Of a DNA stretch of 64,000 bases, positions 18,793 through 26,773 are shown piece by piece. Within the stretch, counting starts at the first letter, position 1. Each line of letters opens with the position of its first letter. A model generated the notes under the pieces. It did no database searches, was not told the DNA's origin, and saw only the letters and a list, made by a program, of their open reading frames with translations. A program made the translations under genes and the position numbers. This DNA is from Sandaracinobacteroides saxicola (GTDB lineage: Bacteria > Pseudomonadota > Alphaproteobacteria > Sphingomonadales > Sphingomonadaceae): contig NZ_CP059851.1 of assembly GCF_014117445.1 (NCBI RefSeq), positions 930,001-994,000 on the forward strand, written 5' to 3'.

Positions 18793-19988
18793 GTCGCAAA
18801 TCCCCGTTCAAGGAACCGGTGCGCCACCTCCGCCAGCCACGCCGCGCCCATCGGCATCACATTCTCATCGAGCACCATATGGTTGGAATGCAGGCCGCAG
18901 CAACTTCGCCAATCGGTTCCGGCTTCAGCGGCGCCAAGAAAGAACATGGCGCCGGGTACCTTCTGCAGCACATAGGAAAAGTCTTCCGCCCCCATGACGG
19001 GCGCATCCATCGGATGCCAGGCATCATCCCCGAACAGGGATGTTACAGCCGCCTTTCCGGTACCGACCGCCTCCGCATCACAAAGGGTGACCGGAAAACC
19101 GGCTTCGATGGAAATCTCCGCGGATGCGCGGTGGGCGCAGGCGATGTGACTGGCGAGGGTGGTGATGCGTTCGACGATGATCCGGCGGTTTTCAGCGGAA
19201 AGGGTGCGGATTGTCCCGTGGAGGCGCGCCATCGGTGCGATCACATTGTCATTGTTGCCGCATTTGATTTCGGCGATGGTCACGACCACCGGGTCGAACA
19301 CCGGGAACTGGCGCGTCACCATGGCCTGCAGGGCGCAGACGATCTCGCAGGCGATCGGCACGGGATCGACCGCATGATGCGGCATCGAGGCATGACCGCC
19401 GGCGCCGTGTACAAGGATGGTCAGCTTGTCCGAGGAGGCCAGCAACGGGCCGGCCCTGCCGCTGAACCTGCCGTGCGGGGCGTTGGGCATCATGTGCAAC
19501 GCAAAGGCCGCGTCGGGCAGCGGGTCGAGCAGGCCGTCTTCCAGCATGAAGCGTGCGCCATGATAGCCTTCCTCGCCGGGCTGGAACATGAAGAGCACCT
19601 CTCCGCAGAGGGTGTCCCGACCGGCACAGAGCAGCCTGGCGGCGCCCGCCAGCATGGCGGCATGCGAATCATGTCCACAGGCGTGCATGGCACCCGCCGT
19701 CTGCGAAGCAAATGCCAGGCCGGTCTCTTCCTGCAACGGCAAGGCATCCATGTCGCCACGCAGCAGAACCCGCCGGCCAGGCCGGTGACCCCGCAGGATG
19801 GCGACCTGGCCCGACGTCGAACTGCCCTGCCGCCATTCAAGGGGCAAATCCGCCAGCGCCTCGCGCACCTTCGCCATCGTTTTGGGGGTAAACAGCCCCA
19901 GTTCCGGTTCGCGATGGATGGCGCGGCGCAAGGCCGAGAGCTGGGGCAGAAGCGCTTGCGCCTCCGTCATGAACTGGATCTGCGACAC
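18789..19988 (-). CDS. M20 family metallo-amidohydrolase (N-acyl amino acid / hippurate hydrolase type)
   Basis: A 399-residue M20D-type enzyme. ALRRAIHREPELG opens the domain; metal-site motifs are LLRGDMDALPLQEETG, MHACGHDSHAAMLAGAA and FMFQPGEEGYHGARFM; a late motif is DAPVMGAEDFSYVLQKVPG. Relatives hydrolyse N-acyl amino acids, hippurate or indole-amino acid conjugates in the cytoplasm. The start is GTG at 19988, preceded by the strong ribosome-binding sequence GGAGGTGGA; MTEAQ six codons on is an alternative. It is the second gene after the TonB receptor, 32 bases downstream of it. Confidence 0.92.
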   Translation of the reverse strand: MSQIQFMTEAQALLPQLSALRRAIHREPELGLFTPKTMAKVREALADLPLEWRQGSSTSGQVAILRGHRPGRRVLLRGDMDALPLQEETGLAFASQTAGAMHACGHDSHAAMLAGAARLLCAGRDTLCGEVLFMFQPGEEGYHGARFMLEDGLLDPLPDAAFALHMMPNAPHGRFSGRAGPLLASSDKLTILVHGAGGHASMPHHAVDPVPIACEIVCALQAMVTRQFPVFDPVVVTIAEIKCGNNDNVIAPMARLHGTIRTLSAENRRIIVERITTLASHIACAHRASAEISIEAGFPVTLCDAEAVGTGKAAVTSLFGDDAWHPMDAPVMGAEDFSYVLQKVPGAMFFLGAAEAGTDWRSCCGLHSNHMVLDENVMPMGAAWLAEVAHRFLERGFAT

Positions 19989-20020
19989 GCTCCACCTCCA
20001 CTCGCGCCAAAACTCGTCCG

Positions 20021-22165
20021 TCAGAATTTGCCTTTGACGCCCAACCCGACCGTCCTGGGCTTGGTATAGGTCGGTTCGAAAAAGGCACCGAATTGCGGAT
20101 TCACGATCCGATACGTGTCGAAGACATTGTTGACAAAACCATAGACCTCGAACTGCGAGAAACTGACGCCCAGGCGAAGATTGGCGACTTCACGCGCTTC
20201 GGAACGTTCGACCCGGTTGAGGCCCGGAACCGGCGGCAGCTGGCGCAGCGTGATGAAGCCCTTGTCCGTAAATCCGATATCGGCATGGGCGATCAGGCCG
20301 ACGGTGTCCGACAGTCGGGGCTGATAATCGATTGACGCCGACCAGTTCCAATCGGGCACAAGATCGAGCGGATCGCCCTTGATCTTGTCGGTCGAACTGG
20401 TGTCGAACCGCATCCTGTTATAGCCGAGCGAGGCTGCAAACGTCAGGTCGCGCGACGGCTGGGCGCGGACAGAAAAATCGACGCCCGGGCCGCTTGCCTT
20501 TCCCGAACCGAGGACCGCTGCGAATGCCGTGTTCGGAACGATGACCGTCGTTTGGATGTTGTTATAGTCATTGTAATAGATTGAAGCCTCGACGAAGAGG
20601 CGGTTGTTGAGGAAGCTTTGTTTCAGGCCGAGTTCGTAGGACCACAGCTTTTCCGGAGCGAAGGTCGCTGGCACGCTCGGTGCCGTGATGCTGTTGAATC
20701 CGCCGCTGCGAAAGCCCTTGGCGACGTTGGCATAGATAATGCCTGTATCCCCCGTCTTCATGCTCACGGCAAGGCGCGGGTTGAAGCTGTCGAATGTCCC
20801 CTTCTGGTTCGTCAGCTGCGGTGGACCAAAGCCAACGAGATTGAAGGTTCCAACGCTGGTTCGACGATCACTGAAATAACGCCCGCTGAGATCAACCGTG
20901 ACAAGGTCGCCGAACGTGTAGCCAACGCTGCCGAACGCCGCGAAAATCTTTGATTGGGTTTTTGAGTCCTGCTGAAAGACGACGCCGAGTGCCGAAGGTG
21001 GCAATCCGGGAACCAACGACTCACCATTGCCGTCGGTCAGGCCCTTGTTCTTGCCGTCGGTGTAGGACGCTCCGACCAGATAGCGCAGCGGACCATCGTT
21101 GTTGGACGACAGCCGCAGTTCCTGGTGAAACTTCTTGAGACCGCCCCGCGCGTCCGTCAGCGCGGTGCGCAGCAACGGTGCGCCGAACAGCTTGTTGTAG
21201 AATGGACCCGAATCGTCGACACTTCGGCTGGTCTGGTCGAGATAACCGGTCGTGCTCACCAGCGTGACCGGGCCGGCATCATATTCGAGGTTGAGCGTGC
21301 CCAGCCAATAGCGCTGCCGCGCGTTCGAGGGAACAATCTGCCCCGTGCGACCTCTGGTTGCATTCGAATAGCTTTTGAAGAGTTGGTCGGATTCATTGTA
21401 AAGGCCCGACAGGGTGATCTTGAACGTATCGGACGCCTTGGCGAGGAGCGTCACGCGCGCGGTCGTCGTGTTGCGACCGTTGAGATTGTTGCCCGGAGCG
21501 CCGTCGATCCAGCCGCCCTCCTTTTCGTGCGTCGCGGCGATGCGCAGTCCAACCATGTCCGCCACCAGAGGGGCATTGACGATGCCCTCGACGCGATAGC
21601 CCGTATCGCCGTCCTTCGGGAAAGTGACTTCTGCCAGGCCCGACCCGCTGATGGTCGTCAGGTTCGGCTTGGCGGTGACATAGCGGATCGTGCCGCCCAT
21701 GGAACCTTCGCCATACAAGCCAGGCTGCGGTCCGCGCAGCACCTCGATCCGCTCGATATCAAGCAGTCGCACCTCGGCACTGCCCGATGGCCCATAGGTG
21801 TTGATCGGGAATTCGTCGATGTACAGCCCGACCGTGGGCAGGCCGAGATATTGGGAAATGCCGCGTAGCTGAATGCGCTGCTGGCCGGGGCCGATGTCGA
21901 CGAGACGAAGTGCCGGCACTGCCGACTGGAGCTGGTCGAGCGACGTGACGTTGCGGTTTTCGATGTCCGCGGCAGTGAGTGCGGATACGGACATCGGGAC
22001 GTCACGAAGCCGCTCCTCACGCTTCTGGGCGGTCACGACAATTTCCGCGGTTGCCACATCCTCCGCGGAAGCGGCCTGCGCAAGGGCGGGCGTCGCCACG
22101 GTCAGAACGCTTCCGGAAAAAAGTGCCACCATGCTCGTGTGTGCGAAATACCAGCCCTTTGTCAT
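20021..22165 (-). CDS. TonB-dependent outer-membrane receptor
   Basis: A 714-residue receptor. A signal peptide (MTKGWYFAHTSMVALFSG to about residue 33) precedes the TonB-box-like TAEIVVTAQKREE, the plug motifs DVPMSVSALTAADIENRN and IQLRGISQYLG, and IERIEVLRGPQPGLYGEGSM. A beta-barrel follows, ending in the aromatic terminal residue VGLGVKGKF. It should move a scarce or large substrate across the outer membrane using TonB energy. ATG at 22165 is preferred because of GGGGAGA six bases upstream. It is the first gene of the minus arm; the divergent region with a 20-bp palindrome lies upstream. Confidence 0.95.
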   Translation of the reverse strand: MTKGWYFAHTSMVALFSGSVLTVATPALAQAASAEDVATAEIVVTAQKREERLRDVPMSVSALTAADIENRNVTSLDQLQSAVPALRLVDIGPGQQRIQLRGISQYLGLPTVGLYIDEFPINTYGPSGSAEVRLLDIERIEVLRGPQPGLYGEGSMGGTIRYVTAKPNLTTISGSGLAEVTFPKDGDTGYRVEGIVNAPLVADMVGLRIAATHEKEGGWIDGAPGNNLNGRNTTTARVTLLAKASDTFKITLSGLYNESDQLFKSYSNATRGRTGQIVPSNARQRYWLGTLNLEYDAGPVTLVSTTGYLDQTSRSVDDSGPFYNKLFGAPLLRTALTDARGGLKKFHQELRLSSNNDGPLRYLVGASYTDGKNKGLTDGNGESLVPGLPPSALGVVFQQDSKTQSKIFAAFGSVGYTFGDLVTVDLSGRYFSDRRTSVGTFNLVGFGPPQLTNQKGTFDSFNPRLAVSMKTGDTGIIYANVAKGFRSGGFNSITAPSVPATFAPEKLWSYELGLKQSFLNNRLFVEASIYYNDYNNIQTTVIVPNTAFAAVLGSGKASGPGVDFSVRAQPSRDLTFAASLGYNRMRFDTSSTDKIKGDPLDLVPDWNWSASIDYQPRLSDTVGLIAHADIGFTDKGFITLRQLPPVPGLNRVERSEAREVANLRLGVSFSQFEVYGFVNNVFDTYRIVNPQFGAFFEPTYTKPRTVGLGVKGKF

Positions 22166-22316
22166 TGTAATCTCCCCGGTTTTGGCGGCCCGCACAGCTG
22201 TTTCAGCAGTCGATGATCAATTTTCCCCGGCGTAAGCAAATCCCGTTGCAGGCACCATACATATGTGTATGGTCATCAACACAGGCAACGTCAAGCGGTC
22301 TGTTCAAGGGGTGAAC
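22166..22316. promoter_or_regulatory. Divergent promoter region of the catabolic island
   Basis: These 151 bases separate the TonB-receptor arm (minus) from the dipeptidase arm (plus). The region is AT-richer than the genes around it and must hold both promoters. It includes the palindrome at 22254-22273. I could not assign -35/-10 boxes with confidence. Confidence 0.6.
22254..22273. promoter_or_regulatory. 20-bp palindromic operator candidate
   Basis: ACCATACATATGTGTATGGT has perfect 8-base arms (ACCATACA and TGTATGGT) around TATG. It lies midway between the two divergent starts, 44 bases before the plus-arm start and about 90 before the minus-arm start. Its length and symmetry fit a TetR-family operator, and a TetR gene is encoded in the plus arm at 26102. 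The pairing of protein and site is inference. Confidence 0.6.
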
Positions 22317-23285
22317 ATGGGCTCCACAATGCTACCGGTCTGGGACAATCACGCCTGCATGCCCCTTCGCGCCAATGACGGCGTCTTCCTGCCGCAGCTG
22401 GAGCGGGCGCGGGACAATGGCGTATCGGTCATTTCGCTCAATATCGGCGCAATGGAACAGACCCCCGAAGAGCACCGGGCCGTGCTGCGCTGGTTCCGGC
22501 AATGGCTCGGCGAACGCGGCGACGCCTATCGGATTGTCTCGACGCCCGATGACATCGCCATCGCGCGGGCTGAGGGGCGCATGTCCGTGATGTTCGATAT
22601 CGAGGGCGCACGCGGGATCGGCGACCGGCTGGAGAGCATCGCGGACTATTACGCGCTGGGCGTCCGCTGGATGCTGATCGCCTATAATCGCGAAAATCTC
22701 GCGGGTTATGGCTGCTATGACGAGGAGGACCTCGGGCTTAAGCCGTTTGGCCGCGACATGATCCGCGAAATGAATGCGGCGGGCATGACCGTCTGCTGTT
22801 CGCATACGGGGGAACGCACCGCTCGCGACGTTCTGGACGCGTCGAGCCGGCCGGTGATTTTCTCGCACTCGAACTGCGGCGCGCTGCACGCGCACAAGCG
22901 CAACATTTCCGACGCGATGATTCGGGCCTGCGCCGCGCAGGGCGGCGTCGTGGGCATCAACGGCATCGGAGACTTTCTCTGCGGCGCGGGAAAGGACATT
23001 GTCGAGGCGTTTGTTGCCCATGTCGATCATGCGGTGCAGCTGGTCGGGCCCGATCATGTCGGCCTCTCGCTCGACTACTGCTACGACATGCAGGAACTGC
23101 TCGATTATCTGGAAACCATGAAGCACAGCTTTCCGGAAGGGTTCTCGCCCGAAATCCGGATGGTCGCGCCCGAGGATCTGCCGGCTATTGTGTCGGGCCT
23201 GCGGCGGCGCGGCTATGACGACGGCAGTCTTGCCAAGATCCTGCACGACAACTGGTTGCGGATAGCCCGGCAGAACTGGCGCTGA
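22317..23285 (+). CDS. M19 (renal dipeptidase-like) membrane dipeptidase family amidohydrolase
   Basis: A 322-residue TIM-barrel amidohydrolase. Metal-site motifs: MLPVWDNHACMPL at the N-terminus, SVMFDIEGARGIGD (bridging Glu), MTVCCSHTGERT and PVIFSHSNCGALHAHKRN (two His), and GPDHVGLSLDY (late Asp). In classical M19 enzymes the first motif is HxD; here it is HAC, so one expected Asp is Cys. Family members hydrolyse dipeptides, including D-amino acid and beta-lactam substrates. ATG at 22317 has AAGGGG upstream; in-frame ATGs further up lie inside the palindrome region and lack a binding site. First gene of the plus arm. Confidence 0.88.
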   Translation: MGSTMLPVWDNHACMPLRANDGVFLPQLERARDNGVSVISLNIGAMEQTPEEHRAVLRWFRQWLGERGDAYRIVSTPDDIAIARAEGRMSVMFDIEGARGIGDRLESIADYYALGVRWMLIAYNRENLAGYGCYDEEDLGLKPFGRDMIREMNAAGMTVCCSHTGERTARDVLDASSRPVIFSHSNCGALHAHKRNISDAMIRACAAQGGVVGINGIGDFLCGAGKDIVEAFVAHVDHAVQLVGPDHVGLSLDYCYDMQELLDYLETMKHSFPEGFSPEIRMVAPEDLPAIVSGLRRRGYDDGSLAKILHDNWLRIARQNWR

Positions 23286-23306
23286 CATGAACGGGGGAGG
23301 AAAGCC

Positions 23307-24638
23307 ATGGCGGGCATAGCATTGGGCGCCGACCGGGCCGCGCGCCCGTCCATCGGCTGGGCCTGGTATGGGCTGGCGGCGCTGATCCTCGTCTCGCTGA
23401 TCGGCAATCTGATCAAATACATGATCATCCTGGTGTCAGAGCCGATCAAGCTTTCGCTTTCGCTGTCGGATACCCAGATCGGCAGCCTCAATGGCCTGGC
23501 CCTGACGCTGACCACCGCGATTGCCGCCATTCCGATGGGCTGGCTTGCGGACAAGGTTGACCGGCGCTGGCTGCTCGCGATCAGCGTTGCGGTCTGGTCG
23601 GTCGCGACGGCCGCGTTCGGCCTGGCCACGACCTTTCCGCTGATGTTCGCCTTCGCGATGGGCATTGCGCTGGGCGAAGCCGTGCTCGGCCCGATCACCT
23701 ATGCGATGATCCCCGACATGTTTCCACGCGACAAGTGGATCAATGCCAACTTCATTTTCTACATCGCCGTGCTGCTCGGTTTTGCCGCGGCCAACTGGGC
23801 CAGCGGGCTGCTGCTGGCGTGGCTCGACGGCCACCGCATCGGGCTTCCCGCGGTCTTCGCGGGACTGGAAAGCTGGCGCGTGGCGATGATCCTCTGCGCG
23901 CTCGCGGGCCCGCTGCTGATCGTCATGCTGCTGGCCATGCGGTTGCGTCCTCTGGCGCCGCAAGTCGCTGTTCAAGGCGATGTCGAAGGCGTGATGGCCT
24001 ATTGCCGTGCGCATGCCCGGACGATCATCGGCGTCTTTATCGGCTTCGGCCTGAGCTACGCCGCCTATGGCGCGCAGGGCGCCTGGATACCGGTCACGCT
24101 GCAACGCAGTTTTGGGGAGACGCCCGCGACTGTCGGGCAGACACTGGGGCAGATATCGATGGTTGCGGCGCTTGCCGGGGTCGGCACCTCATGGCTTGCG
24201 GTGCGATGGTTGCGCCCCCGGTTCGGGGACCACGCACCGATGCTCGTCGCGCAGGGCGGGCTGCTGATCGGCCTGCTGGTCTCGTGTGGCCTTCCCTTCG
24301 TCCAGACCGCGGCGCACCTCTATGCGATCATCGGCGTCAAGACGGTGTTCACCATCGTCGCCATGTCGCTGTCACCCGCCGTGCTGCAGTTCATCGCGCC
24401 GGCGCACATGCGCGGTCGCGTGGTGGCGGTCGGCGGGATGGTGACGATTATCTTCGGCTCGATCCTGCCGCCGTTCATCGGCTTCCTGTCGGACAGCTAT
24501 TTCCATGGTCCATCGGGCATCCTCCATGCGCTTTCCGTTGTCGTCATCCCCGCCTTCTTCATTGGGCTGATCGTCCTGCGCTGGGGTTCGAAGACACTGC
24601 CGGCGACGATCGCGGCGGCAAGCGGAGGCGATGACTGA
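23307..24638 (+). CDS. MFS transporter (spinster-like)
   Basis: A 443-residue, 12-helix permease with a strong ribosome-binding site (GGGGGAGGAAA). The loop between helices 2 and 3 carries the MFS motif GWLADKVDRRWLLA, and GEAVLGPITYAMIPDMFP follows in helices 4-5. The overall pattern is that of the spinster-type sugar/lipid/organic-acid carriers often found beside TonB receptors in sphingomonad catabolic clusters. It should carry the product of outer-membrane uptake across the inner membrane. The next gene begins inside its last codons. Confidence 0.9.
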   Translation: MAGIALGADRAARPSIGWAWYGLAALILVSLIGNLIKYMIILVSEPIKLSLSLSDTQIGSLNGLALTLTTAIAAIPMGWLADKVDRRWLLAISVAVWSVATAAFGLATTFPLMFAFAMGIALGEAVLGPITYAMIPDMFPRDKWINANFIFYIAVLLGFAAANWASGLLLAWLDGHRIGLPAVFAGLESWRVAMILCALAGPLLIVMLLAMRLRPLAPQVAVQGDVEGVMAYCRAHARTIIGVFIGFGLSYAAYGAQGAWIPVTLQRSFGETPATVGQTLGQISMVAALAGVGTSWLAVRWLRPRFGDHAPMLVAQGGLLIGLLVSCGLPFVQTAAHLYAIIGVKTVFTIVAMSLSPAVLQFIAPAHMRGRVVAVGGMVTIIFGSILPPFIGFLSDSYFHGPSGILHALSVVVIPAFFIGLIVLRWGSKTLPATIAAASGGDD

Positions 24639-24963
24639 GATGTCCCCCGATCCCGTCGGCCTTGCCCTTCGCCTGATCGACGATGTCCGCAATGCGTCGG
24701 CGGAGCGGGTGCTCGACATCCGCATGACCGCGCGTGCCTGGAGCCTTGAGCCGGCGCGCGATTACAGGCGCGAGAACAGTTTTTTCCCCGAAACCGAAAT
24801 CCGGTCCGAAACGCTTCGATATGCGTGCGATGTCGCGGGTCAGGCGTTTGCCTACAGGCTGGGTGAGTTCGCGATCGCCGACAGGCGCGCGCGGATGCGG
24901 GACAGGCTGGGCGACAAGTTCAACCTTCGGGATTTTCATGAAGCCGTGCACGGGGTTTCCTGA
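24631..24963 (+). CDS. Short DUF885 C-terminal-like protein
   Basis: A 110-residue product aligns with the end of the 566-residue DUF885 protein of the minus arm. It has ETLRYACDVAGQAFAYRLGE against the other's EVDRYAAFPGQALAYQIGN, and RMRDRLGDKFNLRDFHEAV against ALGDRFSIRDFHDAV. The HExxxGH metal motif is not present, so it is not a hydrolase on its own. The frame is intact and coupled on both sides (8-base overlap with the MFS stop; TGATG with the next gene). It is either a remnant kept in frame or a small partner or regulator. Sequence differs enough that it is not a recent copy. Confidence 0.65.
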   Translation: MTEMSPDPVGLALRLIDDVRNASAERVLDIRMTARAWSLEPARDYRRENSFFPETEIRSETLRYACDVAGQAFAYRLGEFAIADRRARMRDRLGDKFNLRDFHEAVHGVS

Positions 24964-26102
24964 TGCGGACCGCGATCCTTACCCTGCTCAGCCGCGAATG
25001 GTTTGCCTTCATCCCGGCGTCCATCTTCGCGGCCGCCGGGCTGGCGCTACGCCCAAACGGACCGGGGCTGGGCGTGGCCCTCATCCTTCTGGCGTTGCTC
25101 ATGGCGGTCGGGGGCGTTATCCATCTTGTGACCATCGCCGCCGCCCGGCGCAAATACCCGCCGCCGGGCAAGATGATCGATGTGGCGGGCACGCAAATCC
25201 ACATCGTCGCCGAAGGCGAGGCGAAGGACCGGCTGCCGATCATATGGTTCGGGGGTGGGCATGCCGCCGGGCTGGTGATGGATCATGTCCACCGCGCGCT
25301 GCGCGATGAGACACGTTCGATCCTGATCGACCGGCCGGGGACGGGCTGGAGCGGAACCGGGCGGTTCCCGCGCACCACCGCGCGCGAAGCGGAAGAGATG
25401 GTCGAGACCCTGAAAGCGGCGGGAGAGCAGGGGCCCTTCATCATCGCGGGCTATTCCTTCGGTGGCCTGCTCGCCGCCAATATCGCCCGCCGCCATCCCG
25501 AGCTTGTCGCAAGGCTGGTGCTGATCGACCCAACCCCGCTTGAAACCATCGTGTTCGGTCCGCGGCTGGGGGCGATCAGGACAATGCGCCGCACGGCCTT
25601 CATCACCGGCCTGTTGCGGCTGTTCGGCATTCACTTTGATTTCGCGCGCTGGGCCGTCAGACGCAATCCCGCCTATTCCGAAGCCAGCAGCGCGTTCGAA
25701 ACCGAACTCGGGGCGGCATATGGCACGCTGCGCGCGGTCGATACCAGCGCCGGGCATCGTTTCGCCGAATATGACATCTACCGCGAGCTGCTCGGCACGC
25801 ATGTCGGCACCTGCGGGTGGGAAACCGTTGTCTATGATGGTGATCTCGGCGCCATGTCGGTCTGGCTGGTGGCACCGGGAGACGCCGGCGAAGTGACCGC
25901 CAATCCCGAGGTCGCGGGCGCGGGTGGGGAGCAGGCGCGGATGATCAATTTTTTTGCCAGATCGCGCGAACGCTATATGGCGACGTCATCGAATGCCCGA
26001 CGGATTGTTGCGCCCGCGGGAACCACCCATCAATTCGTCTATGAACGCCCCGATTTCATCATCGATACCATGCGCGAAGCCATCCGACCGGAGTCCCGTT
26101 AA
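24963..26102 (+). CDS. Membrane-anchored alpha/beta hydrolase
   Basis: A 379-residue protein. Residues about 12-30 and 37-58 form two hydrophobic segments (FIPASIFAAAGLALR; LGVALILLALLMAVGGVIH), followed by an alpha/beta hydrolase domain with the loop PIIWFGGGHAAG, the elbow IIAGYSFGGLLAANIA, the strand LVLIDPTPLETIV and the late histidine APAGTTHQFVYERPDF. It probably faces one side of the inner membrane as an esterase or amidase. Start shares a base with the previous stop (TGATG) and its TAA overlaps the TetR start, placing it inside the plus-arm operon. Confidence 0.87.
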   Translation: MRTAILTLLSREWFAFIPASIFAAAGLALRPNGPGLGVALILLALLMAVGGVIHLVTIAAARRKYPPPGKMIDVAGTQIHIVAEGEAKDRLPIIWFGGGHAAGLVMDHVHRALRDETRSILIDRPGTGWSGTGRFPRTTAREAEEMVETLKAAGEQGPFIIAGYSFGGLLAANIARRHPELVARLVLIDPTPLETIVFGPRLGAIRTMRRTAFITGLLRLFGIHFDFARWAVRRNPAYSEASSAFETELGAAYGTLRAVDTSAGHRFAEYDIYRELLGTHVGTCGWETVVYDGDLGAMSVWLVAPGDAGEVTANPEVAGAGGEQARMINFFARSRERYMATSSNARRIVAPAGTTHQFVYERPDFIIDTMREAIRPESR

Positions 26103-26773
26103 TGGTTGCCCTTGCCCCCTCAGCTTCTACAGACGCAGCGATGGAGAACAGCCGCAGCTCGCTCTCCCGCGAAGATTGGATCGAGGCTGCCCGTCTCGTG
26201 CTGATCGCGTCGGGCGTGGACGATGTGAAGGTCGACCGGCTGGCGAAGAAGCTGAACGTCAGCCGCGGCAGCTTTTACTGGCATTTCAAGCACCGCAAGG
26301 ACCTGCTCGATGCGCTGCTTTCGGGATGGGAAACGCAGAACCGCAACGAGCTTGCCCAGATCCGCGACCGCAACGGCCAAGGTGATGGTGGGGTGATGGA
26401 GGCGGTCCGCATCTGGCTGAGCGAGGATCCCGCCTATCCGACGTTCGATATGGCGATCCGTTTCTGGGCGCGCAAATCGCCGGAAGTCGCCCGGCTGGTG
26501 CGGCAGATCGACGAGGACTGGATCATCATGCTGGCCGCGATCTTCGAAGGGTCGGGGGAAGACAGGATGACCGCGATCGCGCGTGCCCGCGTCAACTATT
26601 TCCATCAGATCGGCTATTATGCGCTGGCGTTCGAGGAGAGCCTTGAAGACCGGCTGGCGCTTGCCCCCTATTATCACCGCGTCCTGACGGGACACGATGG
26701 CGGCCAGGCGCTTGCCGCCACGATCGATGACCTGCGTGCGCGCGCCGGGCGGAATCCCCCAACGCATGGCTGA
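26102..26773 (+). CDS. TetR-family transcriptional regulator
   Basis: A 223-residue regulator. The HTH is at about residues 22-68: SREDWIEAARLVLIASG, VKVDRLAKKLNVSRGSFYWH and FKHRKDLLDALL, the standard TetR pattern. The remainder is a helical ligand-binding domain. Its ATG overlaps the preceding TAA (TAATG) and the next gene starts inside its last codons, so it is co-expressed with the catabolic genes it probably controls. It is the only regulator inside the island and thus the candidate binder of the palindrome at 22254. Confidence 0.92.
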   Translation: MVALAPSASTDAAMENSRSSLSREDWIEAARLVLIASGVDDVKVDRLAKKLNVSRGSFYWHFKHRKDLLDALLSGWETQNRNELAQIRDRNGQGDGGVMEAVRIWLSEDPAYPTFDMAIRFWARKSPEVARLVRQIDEDWIIMLAAIFEGSGEDRMTAIARARVNYFHQIGYYALAFEESLEDRLALAPYYHRVLTGHDGGQALAATIDDLRARAGRNPPTHG

